From assembly GCA_900549325.1 (NCBI GenBank), contig UROI01000007.1:1-53912 (forward strand): a DNA stretch of 53,912 nucleotides, read 5' to 3'. The stretch's first letter is position 1, and each line of letters starts with the position of its first letter. The notes under the pieces are model-generated. The model saw only the letters and a list, made by a program, of their open reading frames with translations, had not been told where the DNA came from and did not search any database. Shown piece by piece: positions 34,951 to 44,237 of the stretch. A program made the position numbers and the translations under genes. Source of the stretch: an uncultured Mycoplasmatota bacterium. GTDB lineage: Bacteria > Bacillota_I > Bacilli_A > RF39 > UBA660.

Positions 34951-34980
34951 TTAAAAAGCCTAAATAAATATTTAGACTTT
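34951..34980 (-). terminator. intrinsic terminator after tRNA-Arg
   Basis: On the minus strand AAGTCTAAAT/ATTTAGGCTT with a four-base loop is followed by TTTTTAAT. Confidence 0.7.
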
Positions 34981-34993
34981 ACTTATATAATAG

Positions 34994-35070
34994 TGGCGTC
35001 CTCGGGCAGAATCGAACTGCCGACCTATTGCTTAGGAGGCAATCGCTCTATCCTACTGAGCTACGAGGAC
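34994..35070 (-). tRNA. tRNA-Arg (anticodon CCT)
   Basis: A full cloverleaf can be drawn: acceptor GTCCTCG/CGAGGAC, D arm GCTCAGTAGGATAGAGC, anticodon stem ATTGC/GCAAT with the loop CTCCTAA, and T arm GGCAG-TTCGATT-CTGCC. G is the discriminator base and CCA is encoded. The anticodon CCT reads AGG, a codon in regular use in this genome. Confidence 0.97.
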
Positions 35071-35140
35071 ACAACATAATTATAGCAGATTTTTTTATAA
35101 AATTAAAGAAGTTTATTAGATAAAATAAATAAAATATATT

Positions 35141-35225
35141 CATAAGATAGACTATAGGCTATCTTATGCTTCTTAAGACCTAGGCTTAAGAAGAAAGACA
35201 AGATAAACTAAAAGGTTATCTTGTC
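35141..35225 (-). repeat. tandem-hairpin element copy 5 (three hairpins, no tail)
   Basis: Read on the minus strand the three hairpins are GACAAGATAA/TTTATCTTGTC (35197-35225, containing the obg stop codon), CTTCTTAAG/CTTAAGAAG (35169-35193) and CATAAGATAG/CTATCTTATG (35141-35168). All have the C.T mismatch core; in the first the closing pair is A-T instead of G-C. Confidence 0.82.
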
Positions 35226-36487
35226 CATTCAAATTCAAAATCAAGTATTCTAACAGTATCTCCTTCTTCAATACCATTTTTAATAAGTTCTTCATCAAGA
35301 CCCATCTTTCTAAGTTTATTAGAGAATCTTTCATAAGCCTCCTCGGTACTAAAGTTAGTCATTCTAAATAATTTTTCAATAGCATCTCCTCTTACGACAA
35401 AGACATCTTTATCTTTAGAAATGGTAAATGGTTTTTCTTTCTTAAACTTATATAAAACATGACTTTCTTGAACATCATCAGTATATAATACTTCTCTATC
35501 TATTTCTTTTACTAAGGTAGATAATCTATCTATTACTTTATCAAGGCCATCATTTATTAAAGCAGTTACTTCGTATATATCTTCATTCTTAATCTTTTCT
35601 TTAAACTTCTTTAAGTTTTCTTTAGCCTCTTCACCATCCATTTTATTGGCTATTATTATTTCTTTCTTAGTTAGTAATTTTGGACTAAAGTCTTCAAGTT
35701 CTTTTCTTATAGCAACATAATCTTCATATGGATCTCTTCCTTCAGTACCTGCCATATCTATGACATGAGCTATAATTTTTGTTCTTTCGATATGTTTTAG
35801 GAACTTATGACCAAGTCCTACGCCTTCACTAGCTCCTTCAATTAGACCGGGAAGATCCGCTACTACGAAAGTATTATCACTTGTTTTTACTACTCCTAGA
35901 TTTGGTGATAAGGTAGTGAAATGATAATCGGCTATTTTAGGATTGGCATTTGATATCATAGATAGAATGGTACTCTTACCTACAGAAGGCATACCTACTA
36001 GGCCGACATCGGCAATCATACGTAGTTCTACTTTGATATTTCTTACTTCACCTGGCTCACCTTTTTCGGCATATGATGGACATGGATTACTTCTAGTGGC
36101 TAGGCTGACATTACCTCTTCCGCCTCTACCACCATAGGCTATCGTAGCCATTTCACCTTGTCTAGTTAAGTCTGCTATTACTACACCAGTGTCAGCATCT
36201 TTAACAGTGGTTCCTACTGGTACTTTTACTATTAGGTCTTCACTATTACTACCGAATTTATTTTTACCTTCACCATTTTCACCATTGTTACCTTTGATTT
36301 TCTTTTGATATCTTAAATCTATTAGAGTCTTTAAGCCTTCATCTGCTTTGAATATTATATCGGCTCCTTTACCACCATTACCACCGAATGGTCCACCCAT
36401 TGGTACGCAGGCTTCTCTTCTAAAGGCCATACAGCCATTACCACCTGTACCGGCTTCTACTTTCATTACTACTTCATCGACAAACAT
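35216..36487 (-). CDS. obg: GTPase Obg/CgtA
   Basis: Obg is a ribosome-associated GTPase needed for large-subunit maturation and stress responses. The glycine-rich Obg fold occupies about 1-158 (GGNGGKGADIIF, GGRGGRGN). The G domain has GMPSVGKS (G1), DLPGLIEGASEG (G3) and NKMDG (G4), and the OCT domain ends the protein. The length of 423 residues matches the Bacillota form. The Shine-Dalgarno site GGATAGTGAT is shared with the end of a small upstream ORF. The stop codon lies in the first hairpin of a tandem-hairpin element. Confidence 0.96.
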   Translation of the reverse strand: MFVDEVVMKVEAGTGGNGCMAFRREACVPMGGPFGGNGGKGADIIFKADEGLKTLIDLRYQKKIKGNNGENGEGKNKFGSNSEDLIVKVPVGTTVKDADTGVVIADLTRQGEMATIAYGGRGGRGNVSLATRSNPCPSYAEKGEPGEVRNIKVELRMIADVGLVGMPSVGKSTILSMISNANPKIADYHFTTLSPNLGVVKTSDNTFVVADLPGLIEGASEGVGLGHKFLKHIERTKIIAHVIDMAGTEGRDPYEDYVAIRKELEDFSPKLLTKKEIIIANKMDGEEAKENLKKFKEKIKNEDIYEVTALINDGLDKVIDRLSTLVKEIDREVLYTDDVQESHVLYKFKKEKPFTISKDKDVFVVRGDAIEKLFRMTNFSTEEAYERFSNKLRKMGLDEELIKNGIEEGDTVRILDFEFEWTR

Positions 36488-36494
36488 ATTATCA

Positions 36495-36611
36495 CTATCC
36501 TTCGTATTTTACTTTATACATAACTACTAAATATAGTATTATAATTAGCATTACATATATTCCTGTTACCCAAATTATCCTAAGATAATTTATTTTTTTC
36601 TTTTCTTTCAT
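36495..36611 (-). CDS. 38-residue single-span membrane peptide
   Basis: A short reading frame begins inside the last codons of the P-type ATPase gene (+1 frame) with the Shine-Dalgarno site AAGGA eight bases before its ATG, and ends eight bases before the obg ATG. The peptide has a basic start (MKEKKKINYLR), one membrane helix (about 12-32) and a short basic tail. Small single-span peptides encoded next to P-type ATPases are known as subunits or regulators, for example KdpF, so a partner role with the ATPase is a reasonable guess. No similar sequence is known to me. Confidence 0.55.
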   Translation of the reverse strand: MKEKKKINYLRIIWVTGIYVMLIIILYLVVMYKVKYEG

Positions 36612-38892
36612 TTTTTAAATTCCTTACTTTATTTACTATTTTATCATATAATTCTCCAAAGAAATCTATTACATAAGTATCTACAAAGCCAAGGACTAAA
36701 ATGAAGATGATACTTACTATACCAAATTTTGAGACTAAAAACAAGTCTGGAAGTAAAATTAGTAGTTCAAAAAATGATATACTACAGAATATTAAGAGAA
36801 TTTTGCGCCATAAGTTAAGTGGTTTACATATTGTATATAGTAGTCTTAGGGTTATTAAGCCTGTTAGGGATACTACTACTAGTCTATAGTTATTGAAGTC
36901 TTGTCCAAAGATACTACAGAACATTATTATTATGAATATATTTAACATTACCATTATTCCATTTGGTAAGGCATTTCTAAAGACATTTACTATGAAGTCT
37001 TTACCTACTTTGTTGTAGTTTGGTTCTAAGGCTAAGAAGAATGATGGTATTCCGACACAGATAGCACTAATTAGTGATAACTGAATTGGATAGAATGGAT
37101 ATTCATAGGATAATATTATTGATGATAGGGATAGTAATAAGGAATATGTTGTTTTGATTAGGTACATTGAGGCTACTCTTTCGATATTATTTACTACTCT
37201 TCTTCCTTCATTTACTATTCCTGGTAGAGTGCTGAAGTCGTTATTGGTTAGAACTACTTCACTGACACTTTTAGCGGCCTGTACGCCACTTCCTAGGGCA
37301 ATACCGCAGTCAGCCTCTTTTAGGGCTAGAATATCGTTTACACCATCACCAATCATACTGACAGTATTATTTTCTTTTAGGGCTTTGATTACTTTTTGTT
37401 TATCGCTTGGAGTCATTCTACCAAAGATGGTTATTTCTTTGACGGCTTTTACTAGTTCGTCATAATCTTTTGGTAGGTCTTTACCTTCGATAAATCTATC
37501 ATAGCCGTCGAATTCTAACTGTCTTAGAATATTGGATACGGTAACAGGGTTATCTCCAGATATTATTTTTATTTCAACATCCTGCTCTTTGAAGTAATTT
37601 AGGGTATCTTTTGCACTTGCTCTAACATTATCTTTTAGGATAATAAAGGCATCTACTTTGATATTGGTATTACCACTGGCAAGAGTTATTATTCTATAAC
37701 CTTTTAGTATATATTTAGTTAATTCTTCATAGTCTGTTAATTTTTTATCGGTAATGTACTCTAGGGCTCCTAGATAGTACTTGGTATCATTAATTGTGGT
37801 AATACTACACTTTTTACTTGATGAAAAGGCTGTTCTATCGGTTACGTTTAAACTAGTCTTAATACCATACTTTTTCTTTAGAGCTATATCGGTAGCGTTG
37901 TTTCCTTCTTCTGTATTGATATTGGCTATTATTTCGTCTACATCTATTTTATTATTAAGTACTACGGTATCCACTACTTCCATGGTACCATCGGTTATGG
38001 TACCTGTTTTATCTAGACATAGGACATCAGTACATGATAGTATTTCGATACCATGTAATTTTTGAATTAGTACTTTTTTTCGGGCCATTTTTAATACTCC
38101 AGCGGTTAGGGCTATGGAAGTAAGTAAGACTAGGCCTTCGGGTATCATACCTATTATACCAGCTACTGTGGATAGTATAGCTTCTTTATAAGTTAGGCCA
38201 CTGCGGAAGTACTGACTTATGAATAAGAGTATGCCTACGGGTACGATTAGGAATGTTATTATTTTTAGTATTTTATTGATTGTATTTTGTAAGTATGAAG
38301 TATTATCTTTTACTGAGGCAGCATCTTTTACTAGGGAACTAGCATAGCTATCTTTGGTTAGTCCTGCTACTTTGGCATAGGCTGTACCGCTAGTGACTAC
38401 TGATCCAGACATTATTTTATCGTCTTTCTTTTTTTGAATGGCATTTGATTCACCAGTAATGATACTTTCATCTACTTCTAGTGAACTACTTTTTATTACT
38501 TCAAGATCGACAAGGATATTATCTCCTGATGATAGATAAATGGTATCTCCTAGTACTATTTCTTCTTTGGGTATTTCTTCTTTCTTGCCATCACGAACTA
38601 CTGTTACTTTTTCTTGGTTAGTAACTCTGATGTTATCTAGGGTTTTCTTTGATTTTAATTCTTGATAGATGGCTATTATGGTATTAAATACTGCTGCTCC
38701 TATAAAGGTAGCATTTTGAATTGAACCGGTAGTTAATACTAGTACCATTAGTGCTATATTTAGAATATTAAATAGGGTTATGGCATTTGATAGTATTATT
38801 TCTTTGGTTGTTCTAGTGTATTTTACTTTCTCGTCATTTGATAGTCCGTTATTTTTTCTATATTCTACTTCTTGTCTTGTTAAACCTTCCAT
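36580..38892 (-). CDS. P-type cation-transporting ATPase (CtpE/Exp7-like, probably Ca2+)
   Basis: The 770 residues have the P-type order: membrane helices 1-2, actuator domain with TGES, helices 3-4 with GMIPEGL, phosphorylation site DKTGT (about residues 295-299), nucleotide-binding domain, hinge GDGVNDILALK and six C-terminal helices. The PEGL motif in helix 4 is typical of Ca2+-type pumps; the short N terminus without metal-binding motifs fits the CtpE/Exp7 group, in which calcium efflux or uptake is discussed. The ion is therefore inferred. A small membrane ORF overlaps its end. Confidence 0.88.
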   Translation of the reverse strand: MEGLTRQEVEYRKNNGLSNDEKVKYTRTTKEIILSNAITLFNILNIALMVLVLTTGSIQNATFIGAAVFNTIIAIYQELKSKKTLDNIRVTNQEKVTVVRDGKKEEIPKEEIVLGDTIYLSSGDNILVDLEVIKSSSLEVDESIITGESNAIQKKKDDKIMSGSVVTSGTAYAKVAGLTKDSYASSLVKDAASVKDNTSYLQNTINKILKIITFLIVPVGILLFISQYFRSGLTYKEAILSTVAGIIGMIPEGLVLLTSIALTAGVLKMARKKVLIQKLHGIEILSCTDVLCLDKTGTITDGTMEVVDTVVLNNKIDVDEIIANINTEEGNNATDIALKKKYGIKTSLNVTDRTAFSSSKKCSITTINDTKYYLGALEYITDKKLTDYEELTKYILKGYRIITLASGNTNIKVDAFIILKDNVRASAKDTLNYFKEQDVEIKIISGDNPVTVSNILRQLEFDGYDRFIEGKDLPKDYDELVKAVKEITIFGRMTPSDKQKVIKALKENNTVSMIGDGVNDILALKEADCGIALGSGVQAAKSVSEVVLTNNDFSTLPGIVNEGRRVVNNIERVASMYLIKTTYSLLLSLSSIILSYEYPFYPIQLSLISAICVGIPSFFLALEPNYNKVGKDFIVNVFRNALPNGIMVMLNIFIIIMFCSIFGQDFNNYRLVVVSLTGLITLRLLYTICKPLNLWRKILLIFCSISFFELLILLPDLFLVSKFGIVSIIFILVLGFVDTYVIDFFGELYDKIVNKVRNLKNERKEKNKLS

Positions 38893-38930
38893 AGTTATCC
38901 TCCTTATAAGTTAAAAGAGCTATATAGCTC

Positions 38931-40127
38931 TTATCTTGTGAAATATCCGCCACCACTATAGTATAGGGCTGGGAAATTTATTATGTTTCTTGGGTTGAAT
39001 GAATTAGCGTTAAAGTTATAGGCATTATGTCCATAGGCCATACCGAAGTGTAAGTGAGCTCCTGTGGTACAGTTATCATATGACTGTGTAGAGCCTCCTC
39101 CTACTTCACCTATTTTTGTTTGTGGTGTTACTACTTGGTCTACTGATACTGATATTCTAAGTAGATGCATATATACTGTGGTGTATGGTATTCCATTAAC
39201 GTTATGATATACCCAGACCATATTACCACCACAATTTGAGTAATTTACTATTCTAGCTACTACTCCGCTAGCAGCTGCATAAGCGGTTGTTCCTTCACTG
39301 ACACAGTCTAGGTCGATACCATGGTGAGATCCACCACCAGACCAGTCTTGCCTAATGTTATATCCGGTATATTCACTAGTTACACAGCCCCAACTAAGTG
39401 GGTAACTCCAACCTGTTGCTATTATTGTGACATTACCATTATTATATTTTCTACCGCAAGTGGATATTTCTTCATTGTTTTTACATCCTTTAGCGGTTAA
39501 TCTTGATATTTCGGCTTTCATATCTTTGATATCTTCTTCAATAGTGGTTCCTTCTTCTTTATAACTTGATAAATTAGCTCTTAAAGTAATTAGTTTTGAA
39601 TTTAAATTATCGCTTTCTGTTTCAAGACTACTTCTTTTGGTAGATAATTCTGATTTCTTTTGTTCTAATTCTTCTACTAGTTTTGTTAATTCATTCATTA
39701 GATTATCGTTATACTCGGTAAGCTGAGAGGCTACTGAATATCTATATATGAAATCAGTATATGATTCTGCCTCAAAAATGTATTCTAAGTAGACATTCTC
39801 TCCTGATGATACTTGAAGAAACTTTAATAATTCGTCTGTTTCGTCTTTTTTTTCTTCTATCTTTTTTTGATTATCGTTTATATCATCTTCTGTTTTTTTA
39901 ATATCACTTTTGATACTGTTTATTTTACTGGTAATGGTGTTTATTTCAGCAGTTAAAGATGTTATTTGTTCGTCTGTTAGTTTTTTGTTATTTTTGTTTT
40001 CTTCATATTTAGCCTCTAGGTTAGATAATTCTTTCTTTAGATCTCCTAGTGTTTTGGCTTCTACTTTATATGTTGGTATAAGTACTATTATAAATAGTGT
40101 TATAATGGTTAATATTTTCTTATTCAT
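38931..40127 (-). CDS. M23 metallopeptidase with N-terminal coiled coil (EnvC/PcsB-like)
   Basis: A signal peptide (1-24) is followed by a long coiled coil (about 25-225) and a lysostaphin-type M23 domain with the zinc ligands in GGSHHGIDLDC and HLHFG. Proteins with this plan are cell-wall hydrolases whose coiled coil is controlled by the FtsEX divisome complex, as for PcsB and CwlO-type hydrolases; here that is inference. The length is 398 residues. It is separated from the next gene upstream by a tandem-hairpin element and a nuclease-gene remnant. Confidence 0.9.
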   Translation of the reverse strand: MNKKILTIITLFIIVLIPTYKVEAKTLGDLKKELSNLEAKYEENKNNKKLTDEQITSLTAEINTITSKINSIKSDIKKTEDDINDNQKKIEEKKDETDELLKFLQVSSGENVYLEYIFEAESYTDFIYRYSVASQLTEYNDNLMNELTKLVEELEQKKSELSTKRSSLETESDNLNSKLITLRANLSSYKEEGTTIEEDIKDMKAEISRLTAKGCKNNEEISTCGRKYNNGNVTIIATGWSYPLSWGCVTSEYTGYNIRQDWSGGGSHHGIDLDCVSEGTTAYAAASGVVARIVNYSNCGGNMVWVYHNVNGIPYTTVYMHLLRISVSVDQVVTPQTKIGEVGGGSTQSYDNCTTGAHLHFGMAYGHNAYNFNANSFNPRNIINFPALYYSGGGYFTR

Positions 40128-40210
40128 TCATATCACATCTTTCATTATAATTATATATTAAATATTTTTTTTAGTCAATTAATTTAATCTATTTTACACT
40201 ATTTAACATT

Positions 40211-40293
40211 CACTAAAAGCCTTGGTCTTTTAGTGTCATTTATAGCCTATACTAGTCTATAAATGATATATCTACATATCTATTATATATAAG
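40211..40293 (+). repeat. tandem-hairpin element copy 6 (two hairpins plus tail)
   Basis: Hairpin 1 (40211-40235) has arms CACTAAAAG/CTTTTAGTG, and hairpin 2 (40236-40266) has arms TCATTTATAG/CTATAAATGA with apical CTA/TAG. The tail with ATAT-CTAC-ATAT and CTATTATATATAAG runs to 40293. The genes on both sides are on the minus strand, opposite to the element. Confidence 0.85.
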
Positions 40294-40339
40294 CAGGTGG
40301 TATGTATTTTGTATTAGCTTGGATATTAGATGTTAACTT

Positions 40340-40625
40340 GTGGTAATCATTTGAAAATAATACTCTATTTCATTAACATCTTTTAATGATAGAAGTTTTC
40401 GATAATAACTCCATGTCAATTGGTGCCACAGTGTGGCACTTTTTCAATAATTAAATAAAATTGTCTCATTCTTTTTAATGTAGTTATATTATATTTTCCT
40501 CCCAACTCCTCACTTAATTTTTTTAGTATTCTTTTATTAAACCATCACCATATTTAGCTCTTTCTTCACCACCTTGTGTTTCAATTAATAATTTATCGAC
40601 ATTATAATAAGTACTTAATTCATTT
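40340..40625 (-). pseudogene. third DUF1016 nuclease gene, remnant
   Basis: On the minus strand the segment reads ELSTYYNVDKLLIETQGGEE and KYGDGLIKEY followed by stops, then further on ATLWHQLTWSYYRKLL. It has a different palindrome (arms GTGCCACA, 40423-40439) at the usual place. The nuclease half is missing. It directly follows dinD on the same strand. Confidence 0.75.
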
Positions 40626-40636
40626 AGGCCTTCTTT

Positions 40637-41503
40637 CTAGTTATTATTTAGTTTATTTATAGTTATTATATCTTTATTAGTATCATAGTTTATTTGATTT
40701 TTTTCTTTTTCTAATTCTTTTAAACTTTTTTCAGGAGTTGGCATATCTTCAGGCATTGTTCCGCCCAATTTTTTAATAGTTTCTCTAATTTCTCTACCGA
40801 CTTCATAATGAGCTTCATTTGCTTCTTTTTCTATCATAATATTTTCATTCTTTAGTTTTTGCTCTGCTTGAGAAATTCTAAATAAATTGGCAATTAATTC
40901 ATCGCTACCCATATTATCTAAAATATCTTCTCTATATCTAAGATTCTTCCTTTTTGCTATATCATTTGCAGTTTCTCCATTATATAAACCTTTATATCCA
41001 AAATTATGAAATCTATCAAAGTTTTTAACTCCTGCGTTTTTAGCAGCAATATTTAATGAATAATTTCCCTTCCTTGTTAGATTTCTTTGATAAAATCTTT
41101 TTTCTTCTTCTGTCAAACTAGAATATTCTCTTTCTGTCAATTCCATCTTTCTAGTTTGTATAGCAAAATAAGTTTGTGCTAATGCTATTACTTTCTTTCT
41201 TGAATCACCATTTTGAGCAATAAGATAACAAGCATATCTTGATAGTTTGTAATCAGCAATGATTTTTACACCACCATTTGGCATATTCGATGTTTTGTCG
41301 GCGCCGACAAAATGTTCTAAAGTCTTATAACTACCCAACTCACAAGCAATTTTTGCTTTATCTATTACACCTTTAAATTTTCTCCAATCTTTATATTCAA
41401 GAACTTTTTGTAGTTCTCTAGCTAACCAATATTCATTGCCATTATTATCTATATGTTTTATATTGTCAAAAGTTTTTTCTGTATATTCTTTTAATTCATT
41501 CAT
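40637..41503 (-). CDS. dinD: DNA damage-inducible protein D (DinD)
   Basis: DinD is a DNA damage-induced protein; the E. coli protein affects RecA filaments. The N-terminal half has the BRO/KilA-like pattern YWLARELQKVLEYKDWRKF and YKLSRYACYLIAQNGDSRK. The C-terminal half has the DinD-specific KNAGVKNFDRFHNFGYKGLYNG. The length of 288 residues is normal. A perfect 20-base palindrome (41293-41312) encodes VGADKT between the two N-terminal motifs. It is followed by a DUF1016 remnant, so the pair resembles a transferred stress or defence locus. The SOS control usual for dinD cannot be confirmed from the upstream sequence. Confidence 0.88.
   Translation of the reverse strand: MNELKEYTEKTFDNIKHIDNNGNEYWLARELQKVLEYKDWRKFKGVIDKAKIACELGSYKTLEHFVGADKTSNMPNGGVKIIADYKLSRYACYLIAQNGDSRKKVIALAQTYFAIQTRKMELTEREYSSLTEEEKRFYQRNLTRKGNYSLNIAAKNAGVKNFDRFHNFGYKGLYNGETANDIAKRKNLRYREDILDNMGSDELIANLFRISQAEQKLKNENIMIEKEANEAHYEVGREIRETIKKLGGTMPEDMPTPEKSLKELEKEKNQINYDTNKDIITINKLNNN
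41293..41312. repeat. perfect 20-base palindrome inside dinD
   Basis: Arms TTTTGTCGGC are perfectly self-complementary with no central base. It is coding sequence, and the protein alignment shows no obvious inserted residues. Confidence 0.85.
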
Positions 41504-41519
41504 ATTATCAGCTTCCTTT

Positions 41520-43547
41520 CTAGTTATTATTTAGTTTTGTTATTTTTACTTTGTTATTTATTTTTATTTTGATACTTTTATCTATGTCAGTTCGGTAGAT
41601 TACTGAGTTTGATAAATTTGTTAGTACTTCTTTGCTTGGGTGGTGATAGAGGTTATTTCTTCCTACGGATATTAATGATACTTTGGGGTTTATCTTGTTA
41701 ATAAAGAGAGAGCTACTACTGGTGTTAGAACCATGATGGCCTACCTTTAAGAAAGATATATTAGTAAGATTATAATTATTGATTAGATATTCTTCTGTTT
41801 TAGATGAAGAGTCTCCCATGAATAGGAATTTATATTTTTGGTATTCAAAATAGGTTACGATACTATTATCGTTTTCATTACTAAATTCTTTTGTATTTAG
41901 AAGATACATATAACTACTAAGAAATGGTATTTTATTTATGTTATTGGTGTACTTGATATTTTTATTTTTTAGATGGGTTATTAATTCTACTTCTAGTTCT
42001 GTATAGTCTCCTTTATTTAGAATTACATTATCTACTTTGAAGTTATCTATTAGATAGAGGGCTCCGCCGATGTGATCTTCATCACCATGAGTTATTATTA
42101 GATAGTTTAGTTTACTTATACCGATGCTTTTTAGATAGATTATTATGTTATTTATGTCTATTCCTCTTCCGGTATCTATTAGGATATTTACTCTTTTACT
42201 TGGAGTACTTATTAACATGGAGTCTGCTTCACCGACATCAAACATTACTACTTCGAGGTTACTATTATATAGGGGAATTGTTTTATGAAATATTAGTAAT
42301 ATTAAGATTAAATAGTAGTGTTTCTTTTTACTTAGGATTAGGATTATTACTAGGTAGTATATTATTATTAAAATAATACTTGGTTTAGAGAGAATTAGTT
42401 TGAATATATTTATGTTTGATGTATATAGGGATATTTTTTCTAGGATACTGGTTATTAAATATAGTATATTATCTAATATTGGGAATATTAGTGTTAATAG
42501 TGATAATGGTAATAGTATTAGGCTTACTATGGGTACTATTATTATATTTAGTATAATACTTAGGAAGTTTATTTCATATGAGGTATATATATTTATTGGT
42601 AATGATACTAAGAAAGATATTAGGGATATATATATTATTTTTAGTAGTTTGTTATTTGTTTTATATTTATTTTTATATAGTATTAAGAAGAAACTTATGG
42701 TATAGGAATAGATAAAACCGATATCATATATTATAAAGGGATTAATTATGATACATAGTATTAGAGTTAATAATACTATGTCTATTTTCTTTATATTTAG
42801 TTTTAGAAGATAGTTTATACTTAGAAGGATATTCATTACTGTGCATCTTAGTAGTGATGTAGTATTACATAGTAATAGATATAATACTAGGAAGATATCT
42901 ACTGTTATGTATTTTATTTTTTTATTATAGGTTATTCTATCTAAGTAGAAGTATATTATTGTAGTTATGAAATTAATATGGAAACCTGATACGGAGAATA
43001 AATGAGATATACCATTTATTTGATAACTTGTTTTTATTTCTTTATCTAGTTTGTTATCTCCGAATAATAGGGCTTTGATATAACTAGAGGACTTTAGATT
43101 ATTTATTCTGGTATAGAGTAAGTTTTTTATGGTATATATATGGTTATTATTGTTTTGGATTTTATCTATTTTTGAGGCTTCAATTATATAGTATATTTTT
43201 TTATTATAGAGATATTTTTTATAGTTAAAATTATTGAAGATGTTATTGGTACTTGGTTCTTTTAGTACTCCTGTTACTTTGATTTTATCTCCATAAGAGA
43301 GATTATTAAATACTTTACTGGTATATTTATATGTTACTATTATTCTTTCTTTTGACTTAAGACTTATTCTTATTTGATTATCTTTTATGATGTAGTCTTC
43401 AACTATACCTATGAATTCTGTATCGCTATTATTAAATACTGATTTAAAGGGATAATACTTGGTGTATATTATGGTTATTATTAGGGTTAAGATAGTTAGT
43501 ATTTTGAAGATATATCTAGACTGTAATATCATCTTTAATCTTTTCAA
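41520..43547 (-). CDS. comEC: competence DNA channel protein ComEC/Rec2
   Basis: ComEC forms the channel for single-stranded DNA uptake. The 675 residues start with an OB-like DUF4131 domain (about 25-120). A competence core with about ten membrane helices follows, starting at LFSVSGFHINF, and then a metallo-beta-lactamase domain with THGDEDHIGG and GHHGSNTSS (about 420-670). The annotated start is a TTG inside comEA (32-base overlap); an ATG 15 bases later (43532) is an equally good candidate. It forms an operon with comEA; comEB and the pilus genes are not in this window. Confidence 0.93.
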   Translation of the reverse strand: MKRLKMILQSRYIFKILTILTLIITIIYTKYYPFKSVFNNSDTEFIGIVEDYIIKDNQIRISLKSKERIIVTYKYTSKVFNNLSYGDKIKVTGVLKEPSTNNIFNNFNYKKYLYNKKIYYIIEASKIDKIQNNNNHIYTIKNLLYTRINNLKSSSYIKALLFGDNKLDKEIKTSYQINGISHLFSVSGFHINFITTIIYFYLDRITYNKKIKYITVDIFLVLYLLLCNTTSLLRCTVMNILLSINYLLKLNIKKIDIVLLTLILCIIINPFIIYDIGFIYSYTISFFLILYKNKYKTNNKLLKIIYISLISFLVSLPINIYTSYEINFLSIILNIIIVPIVSLILLPLSLLTLIFPILDNILYLITSILEKISLYTSNINIFKLILSKPSIILIIIYYLVIILILSKKKHYYLILILLIFHKTIPLYNSNLEVVMFDVGEADSMLISTPSKRVNILIDTGRGIDINNIIIYLKSIGISKLNYLIITHGDEDHIGGALYLIDNFKVDNVILNKGDYTELEVELITHLKNKNIKYTNNINKIPFLSSYMYLLNTKEFSNENDNSIVTYFEYQKYKFLFMGDSSSKTEEYLINNYNLTNISFLKVGHHGSNTSSSSLFINKINPKVSLISVGRNNLYHHPSKEVLTNLSNSVIYRTDIDKSIKIKINNKVKITKLNNN

Positions 43548-44148
43548 AGAGAGACTCTCCTATTCCATCGACATTTAATAGTTCTTCTTTGGTTTTAAAC
43601 TTTCCTACTTCATTTCGATATTTGATTATGGCTTCGGCTTTTACATCGCCAATTCCGGTTAATGTAGTTAACTCTTCTATAGTAGCGGTATTTATGTTTA
43701 TTAGATTACTATTGTTATTGTTATTATTTATACAAGCATTATTTTCTATATATGGACAGTTGCAGATACATACTTCTTGTTTGAATTTTTCTAGTACTTC
43801 TTCGGTACTATATATTATTATTGTCATTTCATCACTTACTATTTTGGCTAAATTTATATTACTAGTGTCTGCGCCTTCTTTTAAGCCTCCAGCGAGAGTG
43901 ATGACATCGTTTACTCTGGAATTACTATCTACTTCGTATACTCCTGGATAATTTATCATTCCTTTGATATCTACAGTTACTTTGGTAGTAGGAATATTTT
44001 CTTTTGACTCTTCTGTTTCTTCTTCGTTATCTTCTTTGAAGATATCTATGACTTCTTCTTTGCTATTTTGATTATTTTTGTATATGACAAAAATGGTACC
44101 TCCTAATAAGAGAGTTATTATTGTTAATATTAATATTGTTTTTTTCAA
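43516..44148 (-). CDS. comEA: competence DNA receptor ComEA
   Basis: ComEA binds double-stranded DNA at the cell surface and hands it to ComEC. The 210 residues have a membrane anchor (4-22), an acidic linker, a SLBB domain (about 55-115) and two helix-hairpin-helix motifs at the C terminus (LTTLTGIGDVKAEAII and LLNVDGIGESLFEKI). An unusual linker with VCICNCPY and an Asn run lies between the SLBB and helix-hairpin-helix parts. The start is TTG, four or five bases after AGGAGG. It overlaps comEC. Confidence 0.93.
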   Translation of the reverse strand: MKKTILILTIITLLLGGTIFVIYKNNQNSKEEVIDIFKEDNEEETEESKENIPTTKVTVDIKGMINYPGVYEVDSNSRVNDVITLAGGLKEGADTSNINLAKIVSDEMTIIIYSTEEVLEKFKQEVCICNCPYIENNACINNNNNNSNLININTATIEELTTLTGIGDVKAEAIIKYRNEVGKFKTKEELLNVDGIGESLFEKIKDDITV

Positions 44149-44237
44149 ATTACCTCCTTCTCTTTTCTATCTTATATATAACTCTCTATTATAATTATGT
44201 TTTTATGGTTAGTCAATGTTTTTTTAGTTTTTTTATT

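Noticed and set aside
34951..34980. Hairpin AAGCCTAAAT/ATTTAGACTT after tRNA-Arg as a tandem-hairpin member
   Set aside because: It is single, has a C.A instead of C.T position and a T tract on the other side, so it fits a normal terminator.
35141..35225. The three hairpins after obg as ordinary Rho-independent terminators
   Set aside because: None is followed by a T tract, and they share the special mismatch core with intergenic elements in the opposite orientation to genes.
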